Positions 11,628-23,597 of a stretch of 64,000 bases of DNA are shown here, in pieces. The notes beneath the pieces are model-generated. The model did no database searches, was not told the origin of the DNA, and was given only the letters and a program-made list of their open reading frames with translations. The stretch comes from Lepiota brunneoincarnata. Its lineage: Eukaryota; Basidiomycota; Agaricomycetes; Agaricales; Agaricaceae. Within the stretch, counting starts at the first letter, position 1. Every line of letters starts with the position of its first letter. A program made the translations under genes and the position numbers. The stretch covers positions 1 through 64,000 of the forward strand of contig JAEBUN010000062.1 in the NCBI GenBank assembly GCA_023014365.1. Direction: 5' to 3'.

Positions 11628-12107
11628 TTACGATGATGAAGGGTAGAGCTCCTCTTTTAGAGTAAGACCTAGAACAGGAGTTCAGTCGTAGACGGTGAGG
11701 CACGAGAAGGATAGCGGACCAAGTTCATCCCGAAGAGGCTTCAGCTCCTGCAGATATAACTCATATTGCTGCCTATTCTCCACCTTCTCCTTGACACCCT
11801 CGAAAATTCTGATCGCGGTTGCATAGTCGTCGACGCGCCTAGCAGCCCTGACGGCAGCTTCAACAACCGCGGGGGAGGGAACCAAGTCATGTGCAAAGCA
11901 GTTATTCAAGCCGCGCTGGACTTCGAAAAGGTCCTCCGCGTTTTGGAAAAAGTTGACGTAGCGGTCCGAGAAAGACTCAAAGGACTCTTGGGCGTGGGCA
12001 TGGGCATGGGCGCCGCGGACGAGAAGAGGGGCTGTGCGCGCGGTGGAAGTAACAAAAGAGGGACGGGCAGCAGCACGGAGGACGGTGGAAAGGAGCTGGG
12101 CGCGCAT
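11628..12107 (-). CDS. COX6: Cytochrome c oxidase subunit 6 (mammalian Va homologue)
   Basis: Nuclear-encoded accessory subunit of respiratory complex IV, on the matrix side of the mitochondrial inner membrane. Two exons, 12107-11720 and 11668-11628, are joined across a 51-nt intron (GT..TAG, with a CTGAAC branch-like site). This gives 142 aa ending LTLKEELYPSSS. Without splicing the frame would end in a non-family tail, so the intron is well supported. The N terminus (MRAQLLSTVLRAAARPSF..) is a mitochondrial presequence rich in Arg, Ala and Ser. The body carries the family signature: FSDRYVNFFQNAEDLFEVQR, AHDLVPSPAVVEAAVRAARR, DYATAIRIFEGVKEKV and YLQELKPLRDELG. The start is the ATG just before the presequence; an upstream in-frame ATG at 12176 is less likely. 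Confidence 0.92.
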
Positions 12108-13384
12108 GACTGGTGTTGGGAGGGAGAACAAGAAAATACGCAGGACACGTTCGGGACTGTCGGGACATTCCGGCATTCATCACAACAACGTTACATGGTG
12201 TCACGGTTACATACTCAGCCTTCAGGGCGTAGGAACTAAGAGAACTACTGTGTATCGCACAACTCAGACATTGGCTTTGTCGAGATACACTGTTCATCGA
12301 GTCGGGCATGGAAACGTTCTCGAATGTACAGGATTGATAAACTTTCGCCAGGTCGACGTTTACATGGACGCGTCCAGCCTGTGTGTCCAACGTCGGTCAC
12401 CGGGTCACAGCCTCATGACGTACAGGTTCACTGCAATGTCGGCTATTGAGTACCCCCTCCCGCCCCTCCCCTCCTCCGTCGTCAAGCTAACCATAGCACA
12501 GGCAAAGGCGTCTCGTTATGATGCAACTGCCACAGCTCCTATCTAACCGCGCGTACCTGGATAGGCTCCCAGAGATACACAGCGTTATTCTCTGGGCCGT
12601 CGATCCTTTAGAAATTATCTCACGTATTTACAGCTGCCCGAATGAAATACCATCTCAGCGCTCTGATCAGAAGGTTACCCTTTTTTGGTCAAATTGTCGG
12701 GTCAGAAGCTAGTCATCTGCGCCATTTAGACTAATTGACTTGTTGGGGAGATTGACACCATTTTTTCCCCACAGATGAGCATATATCCTTGACTGAGGAT
12801 TGTCAAAATGACTCGTAAATAATCATGCACAATCAGAAAATCCTCAGTATTCAATGGGAACAAACCGGTCTAATACCCAAAGTCCTCGAGCCTGTTGCAA
12901 TTCAGTAGATCTTGTAGCTTTACAATGGCGAAACGGAATATTCCTTGACCTTGACAAGAGTTTTGAAGGGTCGGTGTTGGCAAGAAAGTCAAGCATTCAT
13001 GTATCAATTATACTGGACTGCATTGAAGAACTTCTAAAGAGAAGATAACACCCTTGCCAAAGAGAACATCGGTACCGAAATTCCTACGCCCCTACTATAC
13101 CTGTACAATATATTGCGGGGGGAAACATTCAGAAATGTGACCAACACCGAACGAGCTGCGACGACGGCGAGCCTTTTAGGCCTTTAGAACCGGTCTTATC
13201 GCTAGCGCGCGCTTTCCAGGGAGCCGATCCGAGAACTCTGGTTAGCGGAGCCAAACTCAACCAAACAGCGCAGCCATGTAGCGGTTCAATCGTGGCGGTG
13301 TTGTCCCGCCTGCCTACACAGCAATATTCGGGTACCTCACTTGCATCATAGCAAAGTGCGTCTAATATAAAATCTCTCATTGCA
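12108..13384. other. Intergenic region between divergent COX6 and bZIP genes
   Basis: No convincing coding sequence. It presumably holds both promoters. Two start-stop codons (ATG-TGA at 13135, ATG-TAG at 13276) and a TATAAAA at 13366-13372 lie on the plus strand before the bZIP gene. Confidence 0.4.
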
Positions 13385-13448
13385 GATGGCTTCCATCAAG
13401 TCCACATCCAATCCCCCAGCAATTCTCCCCCCTTGCTCTCCCCCCTAG
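13366..13448 (+). promoter_or_regulatory. Candidate promoter and 20-codon uORF before the bZIP gene
   Basis: TATAAAA at 13366-13372, then ATG at 13386 opening a 20-codon frame that stops at TAG 13446-13448. This is 11 bases before the ATG at 13460 that opens the bZIP frame. Gcn4/CPC1 mRNAs are known to be controlled by uORFs. Whether this ATG is in the mRNA is not known: TTGCAG directly before it could instead be a 3' splice site. Confidence 0.3.
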
Positions 13449-13992
13449 TCAGAACCAGCATGCAGAACGAACTGCCCTACGAATACTCCCTCGAATCCAT
13501 CAGCTCCCCTACTTTATTCCGCTCTTCGTTCTCCGCATCCCCGACGGATGCAGCAGGAGGCATGTATGCAGCAGTCCCGCGCTCGCTGTCCCGGGAACAG
13601 CACTAGTAAACGTCGCTCCCCCGACCTTATGCCCCTCGATGCTCCAACCCAACCACGGCGATATGTGACTCCCTCTGTTACTTCGAGGAAGGAAATTCCA
13701 TCTTTCTTCAAGCGTCGTTCCCAATCCCTGCCTTCCGACGGAGAGGAGGACGAAGCTTGAGGAGGAACGCAGTGGGATTCCCCTCAACGACCAGGAAGAA
13801 ATCGACCGTAGGAGGCGTAAGAATACCATCGCCGCTCGCAAGAGCAGACTGAAGAAGCTTGAGCAGAAGGTTGCTCTCGAGCAGGCTGTCGAACGGCTTA
13901 CCACCGAACGGGAGATCTGGAGGACCCGTGCGCTCACGCTCAAGTCTCTCCTCACCAGCCACGGGATTCCATGCCCTGACTTCAGTGATTAA
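13385..13992 (+). pseudogene. Gcn4/CPC1-like bZIP transcription factor, frame disturbed
   Basis: The C terminus is a clear bZIP domain: basic region RRRRKNTIAARKSRLKK (NxxAAxxSR signature), then a short zipper and the end SHGIPCPDFSD. Upstream there is PLDAPTQPRRYVTPSVTSRK, typical of basidiomycete Gcn4-like factors just before the basic region. The protein is spread over three frames. The first, from about 13385 or ATG 13460, reads QNELPYEYSLESISSP. A 43-nt GTATGC..TAG intron (13564-13606) would join it correctly to the second (KRRSPDLMPLDAP). The second ends at TGA 13758-13760, while the bZIP frame is shifted by one base there. I found no intron that keeps the conserved segment, so that break is a real or sequencing frameshift. 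Predicted role: activator of amino-acid biosynthesis under starvation. Confidence 0.7.
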
Positions 13993-16442
13993 GCGACATG
14001 CCGACAATGCGTTGTTAACGCCAATTTTTTTTGGTTTTTGGGCACGATAACCACAACACCTTCATGGGCTGGCTCCAACTATACGAATCATCTTACCCGA
14101 CCAATACTCAACCACCCACATTGCGTTCTTGTGTGTGTTTTGGTTGACCCTGATGATAACATTGCCAGTGAGTCATTCTCCCGTCCTTGTTCGAAGAACC
14201 CATACTAACTTGGTATCCTTTGTTCTTCCGCTCCCAAGAGATGTTTTTGGCCTTCCAATCAAGGCTTGATGCCGCACACATCATTCCATGCATCCACCTG
14301 GTTGGCTTGCTGTTGTCCTGCCGCCTATCCCGTGCCTCCCATTCATCGCTGTTTTTTGAACTCAGAGATCGAACAACCCTGCGTTCCAACGCCCGACCCC
14401 GGGTCGTGGGTTCGATCTCAGCCCCGTGCTCCACTCAATTCAGCACAATGCAACAAACAGTAATACCTTCGCGCACGTTGTGTAGCTCATAATCCTGTCA
14501 CATCGCCTCTTGCTCCGGTCCTCTCTTGCGAGATGCGAGAGGGAGCCGATGTCCGCTTGGATATTCACGATTCACGAGTTTTACGGATCTATTTCTCTCC
14601 TTTCCCTTTTATCTTATTTTAGATGTAGAATTCCCCGTCCCCTAACCAGAGACTCGGACTCTCTCTCTACCCCATCTCTCTCTCCCCTCTTGTATCTATT
14701 TCCACCTCCAATAGACCTCTAGCAACAGATCAGTGCTTTGTGAGGTTTATGGCAGTCTCTGGCGAGCTGAGGACTAAAGGGGATCGATACATTCCTATGT
14801 TTCTATCATCTCCCCATTTCTGCTGATTTGGCGCCTCAAAGCCTTTTTTTGGGTCGTTTAGGAGGTCTGGTGGTCAGCGGCAACACCGGAAGAGATCCCC
14901 AACTCGCATCGTTCAAGTCTGTCTTGGCATGAGGATCCAGCGCCCGAGCCATGTTGTTGAAACGTCAAGTAGCCCGAGACCCCCATGCCATTAACCTTGT
15001 TCCCCCGGCTCGCCATCACTAGGCGCGTGGAGGAAGAGGGTGTTTCGTGTTGATTTGTTTCTGACTTGAGAACGGAGTTGCTGCAGATGCGCGTGGGGTT
15101 GGTTGATACTTTGTGAGGATGGATGGCTCTCCATCCATCATAGTTGCCCCCTGTTGCTCTGGATTTGGTATTGACTGTGTATGTCTGTATCATATTAATG
15201 GCCATACTTGGAGAGATGGGTGTTTTTGTCCATGCGAGGTCCGCAGTTTATTTTTCCGACAGACCATTATCATATCATGATTAGGATCGTTGTAGAGGTC
15301 AAGTTGGCGATGCCTTGAGCTGTTTCTGTTGTTTTGTATTCCTATTACAGGAAGCTTTGTATCCTTTGAGTACACGAGCATTGATTCATTTTATCCAATA
15401 CACTACCCCTCCCCCCCTCCTTCCTCGCCTTAATGAGCTCTACCTCGACCAAGATCTGAACCCCTACAACTCGCAGCTTTGATGTATAAATGATTGATGT
15501 TGCCCTACTTTAGGGCTGCACGCATCGATCATCAAAAGATGTTTGCATGTGTTGATGACTTCACACACACAGTGAAGTGGAACCTCTCTCACACCACTGC
15601 AACGGGTTTCATGAGGGTGTTTCGGGGACTCTCTTCAAGTCTCCGATGCTTCAGCGCTGCGATTCAGCCTCATTTGATCCATGCGATAGGAGCGTAGGGG
15701 AGGGGAGAGGGGGGGGGGGTTGAAAGGGGGTTGCTATAATTAGCATCAGGGAGGCGGTTCCATGGTTGCTAAGTTCAAGCTCCCAGGAGCTCTCCACCCG
15801 CCCATCTGGAGCTCCCAGTGCCGGGATTGGCGTCTAGCATGGGGAAAGGGGGGAGGGGGGGGGGAGGAAAGAATAGGACATAGAGAGGGGAGGCGATGTC
15901 GGGCTGTCGAGTTATATCTTTTGAATTGACGCTTGACAGGGCTGAGTGTATGTCAAATGCGATAAGCATAGCAAATCTTTTTCGGAACAAGTGAGCTGAT
16001 AGACAGAGTGACGGAGCGGAATGTCAAGCACTGGTGAGCGGCTGGAAAGCGTTGGGTATTTTTCCCCGCGTACCACAGGTGTCATCAGGTCATTGACATG
16101 GGCCTGTCATTGTACGAGGAAGATTGGGAAGTGCACACGAGGAAGGGGGGTGATTTTGACAAGGTGTATATTATTTATGGGTGCTCGAGTTGATGAATGG
16201 CCGCCAGTGGGAGACAGGCTACTTGCATTGGTTTCAACGACAGATATATTCACATACAGGATTCAAAAATTAATTCAGGGTAGCACCGCCACTGTGGTAT
16301 TTGTCTGTGATTGGCAAGGGCGTGAAGAAGCTGGGGCCGTGGTCTTGTGATTTTGACAAATCCTCGCAAGGGGGACATGTGGATAAGATGCAGCACAGCA
16401 GCCCGCTTGCGATTACGATCGTCTTATCCGATTTCTAAACAC
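13993..16442. other. Long non-coding stretch between bZIP and aminopeptidase
   Basis: Contains pyrimidine-rich tracts (14,600-14,720), poly-G runs (15,709-15,719) and short frames without domains. I see no supported gene. The first few hundred bases should be the bZIP 3' untranslated region. Confidence 0.4.
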
Positions 16443-18723
16443 ATGTCCTCATCAGCCTACGTCCTTCCATTCGACCCGACTGCCTCGAGCAGAGTGACTG
16501 GCGGTGTTGACCCTGTCCAGCTCTGGTCTACCACTCCGTCTGGAGAGAAACCTCCCAAGGTCGCGACGACTCGGACCTTCTTCAACACCCCACAGAGCAA
16601 GGCGACTACCATCTCATCGCTCGGCGAGAATTTTTCCGCGAAAAAGGGAGATGAGAGGAGAGAGCTCGTCCGCAAGGCGGTTGGTGCTGCTGTGAAGGAC
16701 CTCAAGGCCTTTGACGGTCTCAAAGAAGTCACTGTTGATGCTTCGGCGGATCCGCATGCAGCTGGTGCGGATTATTTTTGTAGTAATGCTGAATGAACTT
16801 GACGCCACTCGTCGTAGCTGTCGCCGCGCATCTTGCGCTGTACAAGTTCTCCTTGAAGACTTCCCCTCCGTCACGCTTCAATCCTAACCTCAAGGAACCC
16901 ATCCCCGAGAAATTGACACTTTCTCCTTTTGAAAAGTCCAAGGAATGGGACAATGGTGTTATTTGTGCAGAAGCACAGAATTTGGCCCGTACTGTACGCG
17001 CTGATATCCTGGCGGCCCGGTGATATTTGCTGATGATGGGACACAGCTCATGGAATTACCGGCCAATATGATGACTCCGACCGTCAGTTGCCTCCATGCG
17101 TATCGGGCTCTGCCTTTCTCATACTTACCGATGTCCAGATATTTACCGAGCGGATCAAGAAGGAATTCGAAGGCATTCCGAACGTTGAGATCTTTGTCCG
17201 TGATGAAGGTGAGCGCTCGTCTTCTATTGGGTGTTGCCAGTACCCATATTTTTTCAGCTTGGGCTCAGGAGAAGAACATGGTACTTCAAAGCTGACTATC
17301 TCATGCGCGCACATATTGAACTACCGACACTAGAACACGTTCCTCTCGGTGACGCATGGCACTTCGGAGCCAGCCAAAATTTTGGAAATGTGAGTTAACG
17401 CACCAGTGCTCTGGTTTCGGCTTCGACATCCTGACTTTGATCAGCCATTACAAAGGCGCAGCCAACAAGTCTGATCAGCCGCTTGCGTTTGTTGGCAAGG
17501 GTATCACCTTTGACACCGGATGGTATCAGCTTGAAGCCTCCTGCTGTTGGTACCATTTCTGTTCGAACCCCACGTAGAACGCTTACCGCAACCCGCAGGG
17601 AATGAAATTAATGCGAGGCGATATGGGTAAGCACTAGGGCATCGGTATGAACTAGTTTCGGAGAATAACGCGTTTGCAGGCGGTGCTGCTACCGTAGCGT
17701 CAGCCGCATTGGCGATTGCCAAGTTGCAGATCCCGTAAGTCGCACTCGTGTGTGCTTGGGGCCACTATTTATTTGCCGCTGTAGCGTCAACCTTGTTGTC
17801 GTAACTCCACTCACGGAGAACATGCCCGGGCCTAGTGCAACGAAGCCGGGAGATATGTATGTACGAGTCCCTCGCCTGCCTGGCCTCTGCTCTTATATGG
17901 AATTATAGTGTTTATGCCATGAATGGCAAGACAGTTGAAATTGACAACACCGACGCTGAAGGCCGTCTTGTCCTTGCTGGTATGACTAATTTCTTCGCTG
18001 GGTGAGCCGCCAGTGCTGAATTTCGCTTTCAAGATGCCATTTATTATGCGGCGACCGAATACAAGCCGCACACTCTCATCGATGTCGCTACTTTGACTGG
18101 GTAGGAAATCTCATGATATGTTATACTCTATCTAACTCGACCCTCATTAGCGCCATGGTGATTTCCCTCGGCGAAGTTTACTCTGGCGTCTTCTCCGTAA
18201 GTGCTGTTTACTGGATATGGCCCCACGGATTATGATAGTTACGGCATCGCACTTAGACCTCGAATGAACTTTGGGAACAACTCCACGCTGCTGGGGAGGC
18301 CGAATATGATCGATTCTGGCGCATGCCTCTCGATGACGACTTTCTTCACCAAATAAATTCTTCAAATGCGGATTTACAAAATGTATGTGGGCTCATGCAT
18401 TTCTCGGCACAATTTCCGCGATCATCTTACATGCGGTGCACAGACTGGGGGCCGCCCCGCAGGTAGCATCACTGCTGCACTCTTCCTCAAGGCCTTTGCC
18501 GAGGGGTGCGAAGGGAAAGATAATCAACCCCCGACTTTGAAGTGGGCGCACCTCGACATCGCTGGCGCCATGGAAACCACACGTCCCCTGCCTTATCTCG
18601 AAAAGGGTATGACTGGTCGTCCTGTCCGGTGAGTTTTGCACAATCTTTCCATGGAGGTGCATCAGTGCTGACACTACTTCTAGTGGGCTCGTCGAGTACA
18701 CTCGTCGCCTTGCCAATGCCTGA
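16443..18723 (+). CDS. Leucyl aminopeptidase, peptidase family M17, one extra base
   Basis: Dinuclear-zinc exopeptidase removing N-terminal residues, probably cytosolic. Sixteen exons: 16443-16764, 16818-16993, 17047-17082, 17139-17208, 17258-17280, 17334-17389, 17445-17545, 17599-17626, 17680-17734, 17785-17856, 17909-17979, 18034-18100, 18151-18196, 18257-18382, 18444-18628 and 18684-18723. The 15 introns are 49-61 nt, all GT..AG. Family motifs appear in order: [42 protein letters not shown] with catalytic Lys and metal Asp, [33 protein letters not shown] with metal and catalytic residues, and [11 protein letters not shown]. The coding total is 1474 nt, one base over 491 codons. The excess lies at the T around 17521, inside DTGG-ISLKPP. 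Everything on both sides is in order, so this is a fresh mutation or an assembly error. The intact protein would be 490 aa. Confidence 0.92.
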
Positions 18724-19211
18724 AGAAGTTGGTTCGAGAAGCTAGTGGTCCCCGTCCATAAAAGTTCCGGCATCATGTTGTTCGAAGATTGTATGATTTA
18801 AAAAGTTAAATTAAAGTATACACTCTGGGACATTCGTTTAAAGGCTCCCAAGTGAGATGTTAACGATAGTTGGGAGAATGGGATCGTGGATCTATGAGCT
18901 GCTCCGAATGGTCTTACGGTGCGCACGGTTTCCGTGTTCGGAGGGGAGAGACTACCTTGGTGCCGCTACAGCGCCTGTGGTATCGAATTGGGTGCTTAAA
19001 CCGAGGGGGACATGAGGGAAGTAGATTCCTCCAGTGTAGGCTTCTGATAAGGGGATTCTGATAACACTCAACACAAATGAAGTGAATGTCCTACAATACT
19101 GAGTACCTTGATGACCCTACCCACATCTTGACCCAAATTATCAACCTTGACATATTGACATCCAACCTGATGTACCTCTCCTACTACAATGCCATTGCTG
19201 AGTCCAACATG
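18724..19211. other. 3' flank of the aminopeptidase gene; boundary of the repeat region
   Basis: To about 18932 this flank is also present in the duplicated copy at 48.7-48.9 kb. From about 19,060 the composition turns AT-rich and CpG-poor, marking the start of transposon sequence. Confidence 0.5.
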
Positions 19212-19636
19212 TGTGATGAACCTGTTGACACAATTCAATATAAGTGAAGAAGAAGCCACTCAAATAGCCTATGAAAATGATTTATACCAAGTCCAACTAT
19301 ACCATAAACAGTACCCAGGCCCCAACTTTCCCAGGCCACAAGACTTACAATGGGAATAATATGAAGAAATACAACAACAATATCAATATTTACTCAAAGA
19401 AGGATCTACCCATTGTTAAAACACAAATGTTCAGCTTGATGTTTTGTTTACTGTTTCCTTTATTTCATATTCTCTCTTCCCATGGACACTGTATGTACAT
19501 GAATGAACATTTTTATTATACTACCAGGTTGCAAGGTGGACTTTCATTCTAGCATAAATAGGAGTACATAGTTTCTCCCTCTTTATTTAAGTAGCCTACT
19601 GAAATGGTTTAGGATCTAGTCTTCCTTACTGGATCC
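19212..19636 (+). mobile_element. Candidate truncated LTR with an ORF near its start
   Basis: TGTGATGAACCT at 19212 resembles the start of the family D LTR (TGTTATGAACAG). An ATG at base 5 opens a frame to TAA at 19417-19419 with one internal TAA. It encodes acidic and Gln-rich sequence (NISEEEATQIAYENDLYQVQ). The matching LTR end is not seen because the family B sequence begins at 19637. Tentative. Confidence 0.25.
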
Positions 19637-20370
19637 TGTAGGGGTGACCTGGTGGCCATGTGTTGCATCAGGCTGAGCAGGGAGAAACCTTAGTATCATT
19701 TCCAGTACTTCTACCAAGTACATACCTGAACAAGGGGAAACCTTAGAGAATCGAGTAAGGTTTCTCCTGAGCTCACCTACACTACTTATACTACTTGCCA
19801 TAAGTCCAAGTTAAGTAATCTACTCTACATAAATGGCCATGAGGTGTCAGGGATGTCTAAAGTGGGTATGGTTGGGAATGGGCTCAGGACACAGGTCACA
19901 TGTGCCAGTGAGGGTTTGCATCTGCATTGGAGGGGCATAGGAAGGAACTCCAAGCACTGGAGTGCTGGAGGACCAAATTCCAGGCTGAAGGGGGCTGAGG
20001 ATGAGATTTCCAAATGCAGGAAGGCAGGGAATCCAGATTTCCAAGCATAGGGAAGCTGGGGATTGGATTTCCAAACATAGAGAGGCAGGGAATCGGATTT
20101 CCAAGTGCTAGGAGGTTGGGAATTGGATTTCTGAATTTGAGGTTGTGAGCAGTGACCTGAAGTTCCCCTTACACCTACCCCCCCTTCAAGGTTGTGACGA
20201 CTTGGCACAATGGGTGGGTCAAGGGCATGGAAAGGGATTGAGCCAAATGCAAGACTTCTGATCTGTCTTGGAGCTTCTGGTAATAGAGGGGTTTTGTAGT
20301 TAAAAGGAGAAATAGATAAACTGTCCACTGCTTAAGTATCAACTCAAAATGTTGCATGTAGGAATCTCCC
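19637..20370 (-). mobile_element. Family B Ty3 element: 3' end and 3' LTR
   Basis: The 3' LTR spans 19637-20173 and has inverted ends (TGTAAGGGG.. / ..CCCTACA on the minus strand). Directly upstream on the minus strand is a purine-rich tract (about 20174-20190, GAAGGGGGGGTAGG), as expected of a polypurine tract. A degenerate coding tail runs to about 20370. The LTR holds degenerate 24-30 base tandem units (..ggaaatc..cc.gcctccctg..), also seen in the copy at 58.2 kb. Its presumed transcript start is ACTCGATTCT (complement at 19747-19756), the undecayed form of the site in the other B copies. Confidence 0.65.
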
Positions 20371-21383
20371 AAGGTGCATAACTACCCTCTGTACAAATTT
20401 GTGGGGGTTGAATTAATTAAAGAAGACTCAGAAAAGTCTTTGGTGTCTTGTCACTGGAGGTGATAGGAGAGAATTGGTGCCAAAGTGTACTGTACATGTT
20501 CTAACACTGACAGATTGAATAGTTACATATTTCATATACAAACTATCCAATAAATGTGATCACTGCTGATCTCTGAAGGCTACCATAGCCTAATATATAT
20601 ATATCTGACTTGTAATCTGACCAGGGATCAATGTTACCATAATATGTCATCTGAGTCATAGTAATTATTACTGTAACAACCACCTGATCACAAGTTCAAT
20701 AGAGCCAATGCAACTTAATATCTGATCTGAGAGAAACCTTATATAAAACCTGTTATATTCACACCAACCTGTACAAGGTAGGTAGGAATTTGAGGTCAAG
20801 AGTTCTCTGCCCTTTTTGTCAAACCCACCAGTAATTTATAGTATAAAGTGACAAATACTGAGAAATATATAAAAATATGGAGAAACATATTCAATTATGG
20901 GAACTTGAAAGACTTATAGGTGCTGGTCCTCCTGTTGGTGGAATAACTACCCTGCATCTGCATTCCCAAGTTTGTCATTGACATCTGCTCCATATCATGG
21001 GGTGCCAGTCTCCATTATTTCCAAAAACCAGTCCCAATCTATTTTTAGTTCCACTCCAGACCCTCATAGTAACATTCCAGGGTACCGGTGGACTTTGTAA
21101 GTTTGTATCTCTTTGTCTAAGTGTTTGTCTGTGTGTCTACAGCTCTTGGACTCCCTGTGTTATCTTGTCAAGCACCTGAGTGACCTCTAAAAGAAAACTT
21201 GGTTCAAATCTAGGGTTGAAGTCATGGTTTCATGGGTTCCTGTTATAGTAATCAGGCAGCAAGTAATGTAACTATTGCCCAACAGGCATCTGCATGTTCT
21301 TGAATCTCTTATATTCCAGAGTTTCAATAGATAATTGAATATAGCAAAACAAATACTTATAGTGAGACTATCAAGAGTCCCAA
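20371..21383. other. AT-rich repeat remnant, no gene recognised
   Basis: CpG-poor and AT-rich, with (TA)n near 20595. No coding or LTR feature could be assigned. Confidence 0.35.
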
Positions 21384-21878
21384 TGTTACCATTTTCCCCT
21401 TTACATGCCCACCCATCTATTTTTGCTTATCACATGTCAACATCCATCTATACTTAGTTATCACATGCCACCACCCATCTATAATTAGTTCCCCTTTGGC
21501 TTGTGATTCTTGCCCATCTGCATGTGATTCTTTGTTTTATCACATGCCAGTCGTCCCAGCAGTATATGGGGACTTAGGTATTACTTGTAATCCCTAGCTT
21601 TGTCTTATTATACACCATATTTGTTCCTGTTCTTTGGCATCACCTTAGACTTGCTCGCATTAGCCAATGGTCTACTTGTTGTAGATTGCATTGGTCTTTG
21701 CAGACGCCTAACCAGCATAACAAAAGACAAAGCTTATTGTTGCCTCTTGTCTCTCTTTTTGCTCTCCTTGATTTGCACAGTACCATTAACTGTGAGGTCT
21801 AGACAGAACCATAATCTGTTGAGGATCATTGCTCATCTATTCAAGCATCTGACATGGTCTTCACCCCAAAGAACTCTG

Positions 21879-22588
21879 TGTTATGAACAGTCCAGATCAA
21901 GAGGAACAAGAACAATTATTCAACTTTACAAGATGGGTACAGGAGACCACAGACCAGTTGTGAGCACAGGAATATGAAGACGAAGAAGGGGAATACTACA
22001 ATGCCATGCAGGACTTAGCAAGAGAAGCAGGAATGGAGATAACTCTGGAGGATATTCTGGAATACCCCAAGGATGGAGAAGATAGCCATGGATCAACTGA
22101 TCCAACTTCCAATATGGATGGAAGCACCAAGAGAGTGGAGAGTGAGAATGGAGGAGATTCCATGGAGATAGAATCAGGAGAAGGAAACTATGAGTCAGAG
22201 GAAAGCAATGGAACATCGTACAGCAGTGGAATGGAGAGCGAGGACACTGACTCATTGTAAGATATAAATAACAGTGGGATGCCATCAGCTAGGATGTGCA
22301 TCATGGTCAAGACTGCACAGGACAAGTAGAACAGCCCAATAACCTATAACGAGTATATAGTATCTCATAGGTATATGAGGCCTGTACAAGTAGAGATTAA
22401 AGCCTCAAGCTTTAATCTTGTTAACAGTGGTCATTAACCCTCTCTGCCTTAACTTGGCATGTTCCCTTGTTATATCACTGAGTGTGATCCACTAAGCTCT
22501 GCAAGGCCAACCATCTCAGACACCTTGTAGAGTGATTGAAGGCCATCTCCAGTTATCTTCAGATACAGAAAAAGCATGGATCATAACA
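21879..22588 (+). repeat. Family D LTR, copy 1 (710 bp), inside element E
   Basis: Ends TGTTATGAAC and GATCATAACA. It contains the U3 ORF (21883-22260), TATATGAGG in place of the TATATAAGG seen in the other copies, and AAGCTTTAATCT as presumed transcript start. It is flanked by family E leader sequence on both sides. I see no clear target duplication (ctctg / cactc). Confidence 0.8.
21883..22260 (+). pseudogene. U3-encoded acidic ORF, copy 1 (one stop)
   Basis: 125 codons from ATG at LTR base 5 to TAA. One internal TGA replaces an Arg codon (QL-stop-AQEY against QLRAQEY in the other copies), consistent with CGA to TGA. The rest, MQDLAREAGMEITLEDILEY and an acidic Ser/Glu-rich tail ending TDSL, is intact. 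Confidence 0.7.
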
Positions 22589-23597
22589 CACTCCAGCATC
22601 TCTATAGGTTCTCAGATTCCTCATTTGTCTTGTTGAACATCTTAGTGGATCTTAAATTCTTGTTGGTTCCTCTTTACCAGAAAAGACATTGTTGCCCATC
22701 ACAGGTAGTTATTTCAGAGAAAGGACTAACTATCCAAACCCTCATATTTCACAATCTGGTTCTGGATCTCCAGGACCTTCTCAACCATCTGTTACCCCAT
22801 GTGCCACTCCATCAACTCCTTGTCCTACTCTTTCTTTTCGTGTTCCTTTGTCTTCTCCTGAGTCTGACCAACCCATATATGCAACCCTGCCCAAACCAGT
22901 GGATACCACTGTTCTTGTAACCACCCAGATTACCAAACCATCACCCATAGAACCGCCTTGACTCCCCTTTGGTCTGCTTGAAGCAACCACAAGTACAGGA
23001 GGTCCCTTATGCTTTCCTATCTGTCAGATCGAACCAGGACAGTACCAACTTTCCTGCAACCTACAACCCTTCCCCCCACCCTCACCTCCCTCTGTACCCA
23101 TGTCTGAGACTATGGGTAACACACCTGCCAGTTATCCACCTCCCAGCCCACCAGGACCACCTGGAGGCCTGCTAGGACTGCCTGGACCAACCAGAACCCC
23201 TTTTGGCCTGTGAGGCCCATCACCACCACCATCACCACCACCACAACAACCACAGCATAACAGCTACAAAGAACTATCATTCAAGAAACTGACACTGTTC
23301 AACGGCAACTGCAAGAACTTCCAAGAGTTCATTAATTCTGTAGTGCTCTACCTCTATGGTAACACCAACATCTATTATGACAATGATAAGAAGATCATAT
23401 TCTTCTTGTCCCTGCTTAAATCTGGCAAAGCCAGCAACTGGAAAAACCAGTACTTTCAGTCCAAACAGACTTGGGGCATATTCACCCCTGGATCTTATGA
23501 TGAACTCATTAAAGAGTTCACTGAAGCATTCTTGCCTGTCGATGTCCCCTCCCAAGCCTTCCATGACCTTAACACTCTTTGTCAAGGATCCTGTAAC

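Noticed and set aside
13683..13749. Intron of 67 nt that would repair the bZIP frame
   Set aside because: It would delete the conserved TSRKEIPSFFKRR segment found in this type of factor, so a one-base break is more likely.
14380..14425. GGGTTCGATC stretch resembling a tRNA T-arm
   Set aside because: The flanking bases do not pair into a T stem or acceptor stem, and no D-arm or anticodon arm could be placed on either strand.
19637..20173. Solo LTR interpretation for the family B LTR at 19.6 kb
   Set aside because: No target duplication (gatcc / cctac), and a polypurine-like tract plus coding tail adjoin one end, so it is better read as a 3' LTR.
21926..22285. Minus-strand hydrophobic frame opposite the U3 ORF (and similar ones at 23928 and 45832)
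   Set aside because: It is the exact antisense of the acidic U3 ORF. It is not kept in length between copies, whereas the sense frame has the LTR-start ATG.
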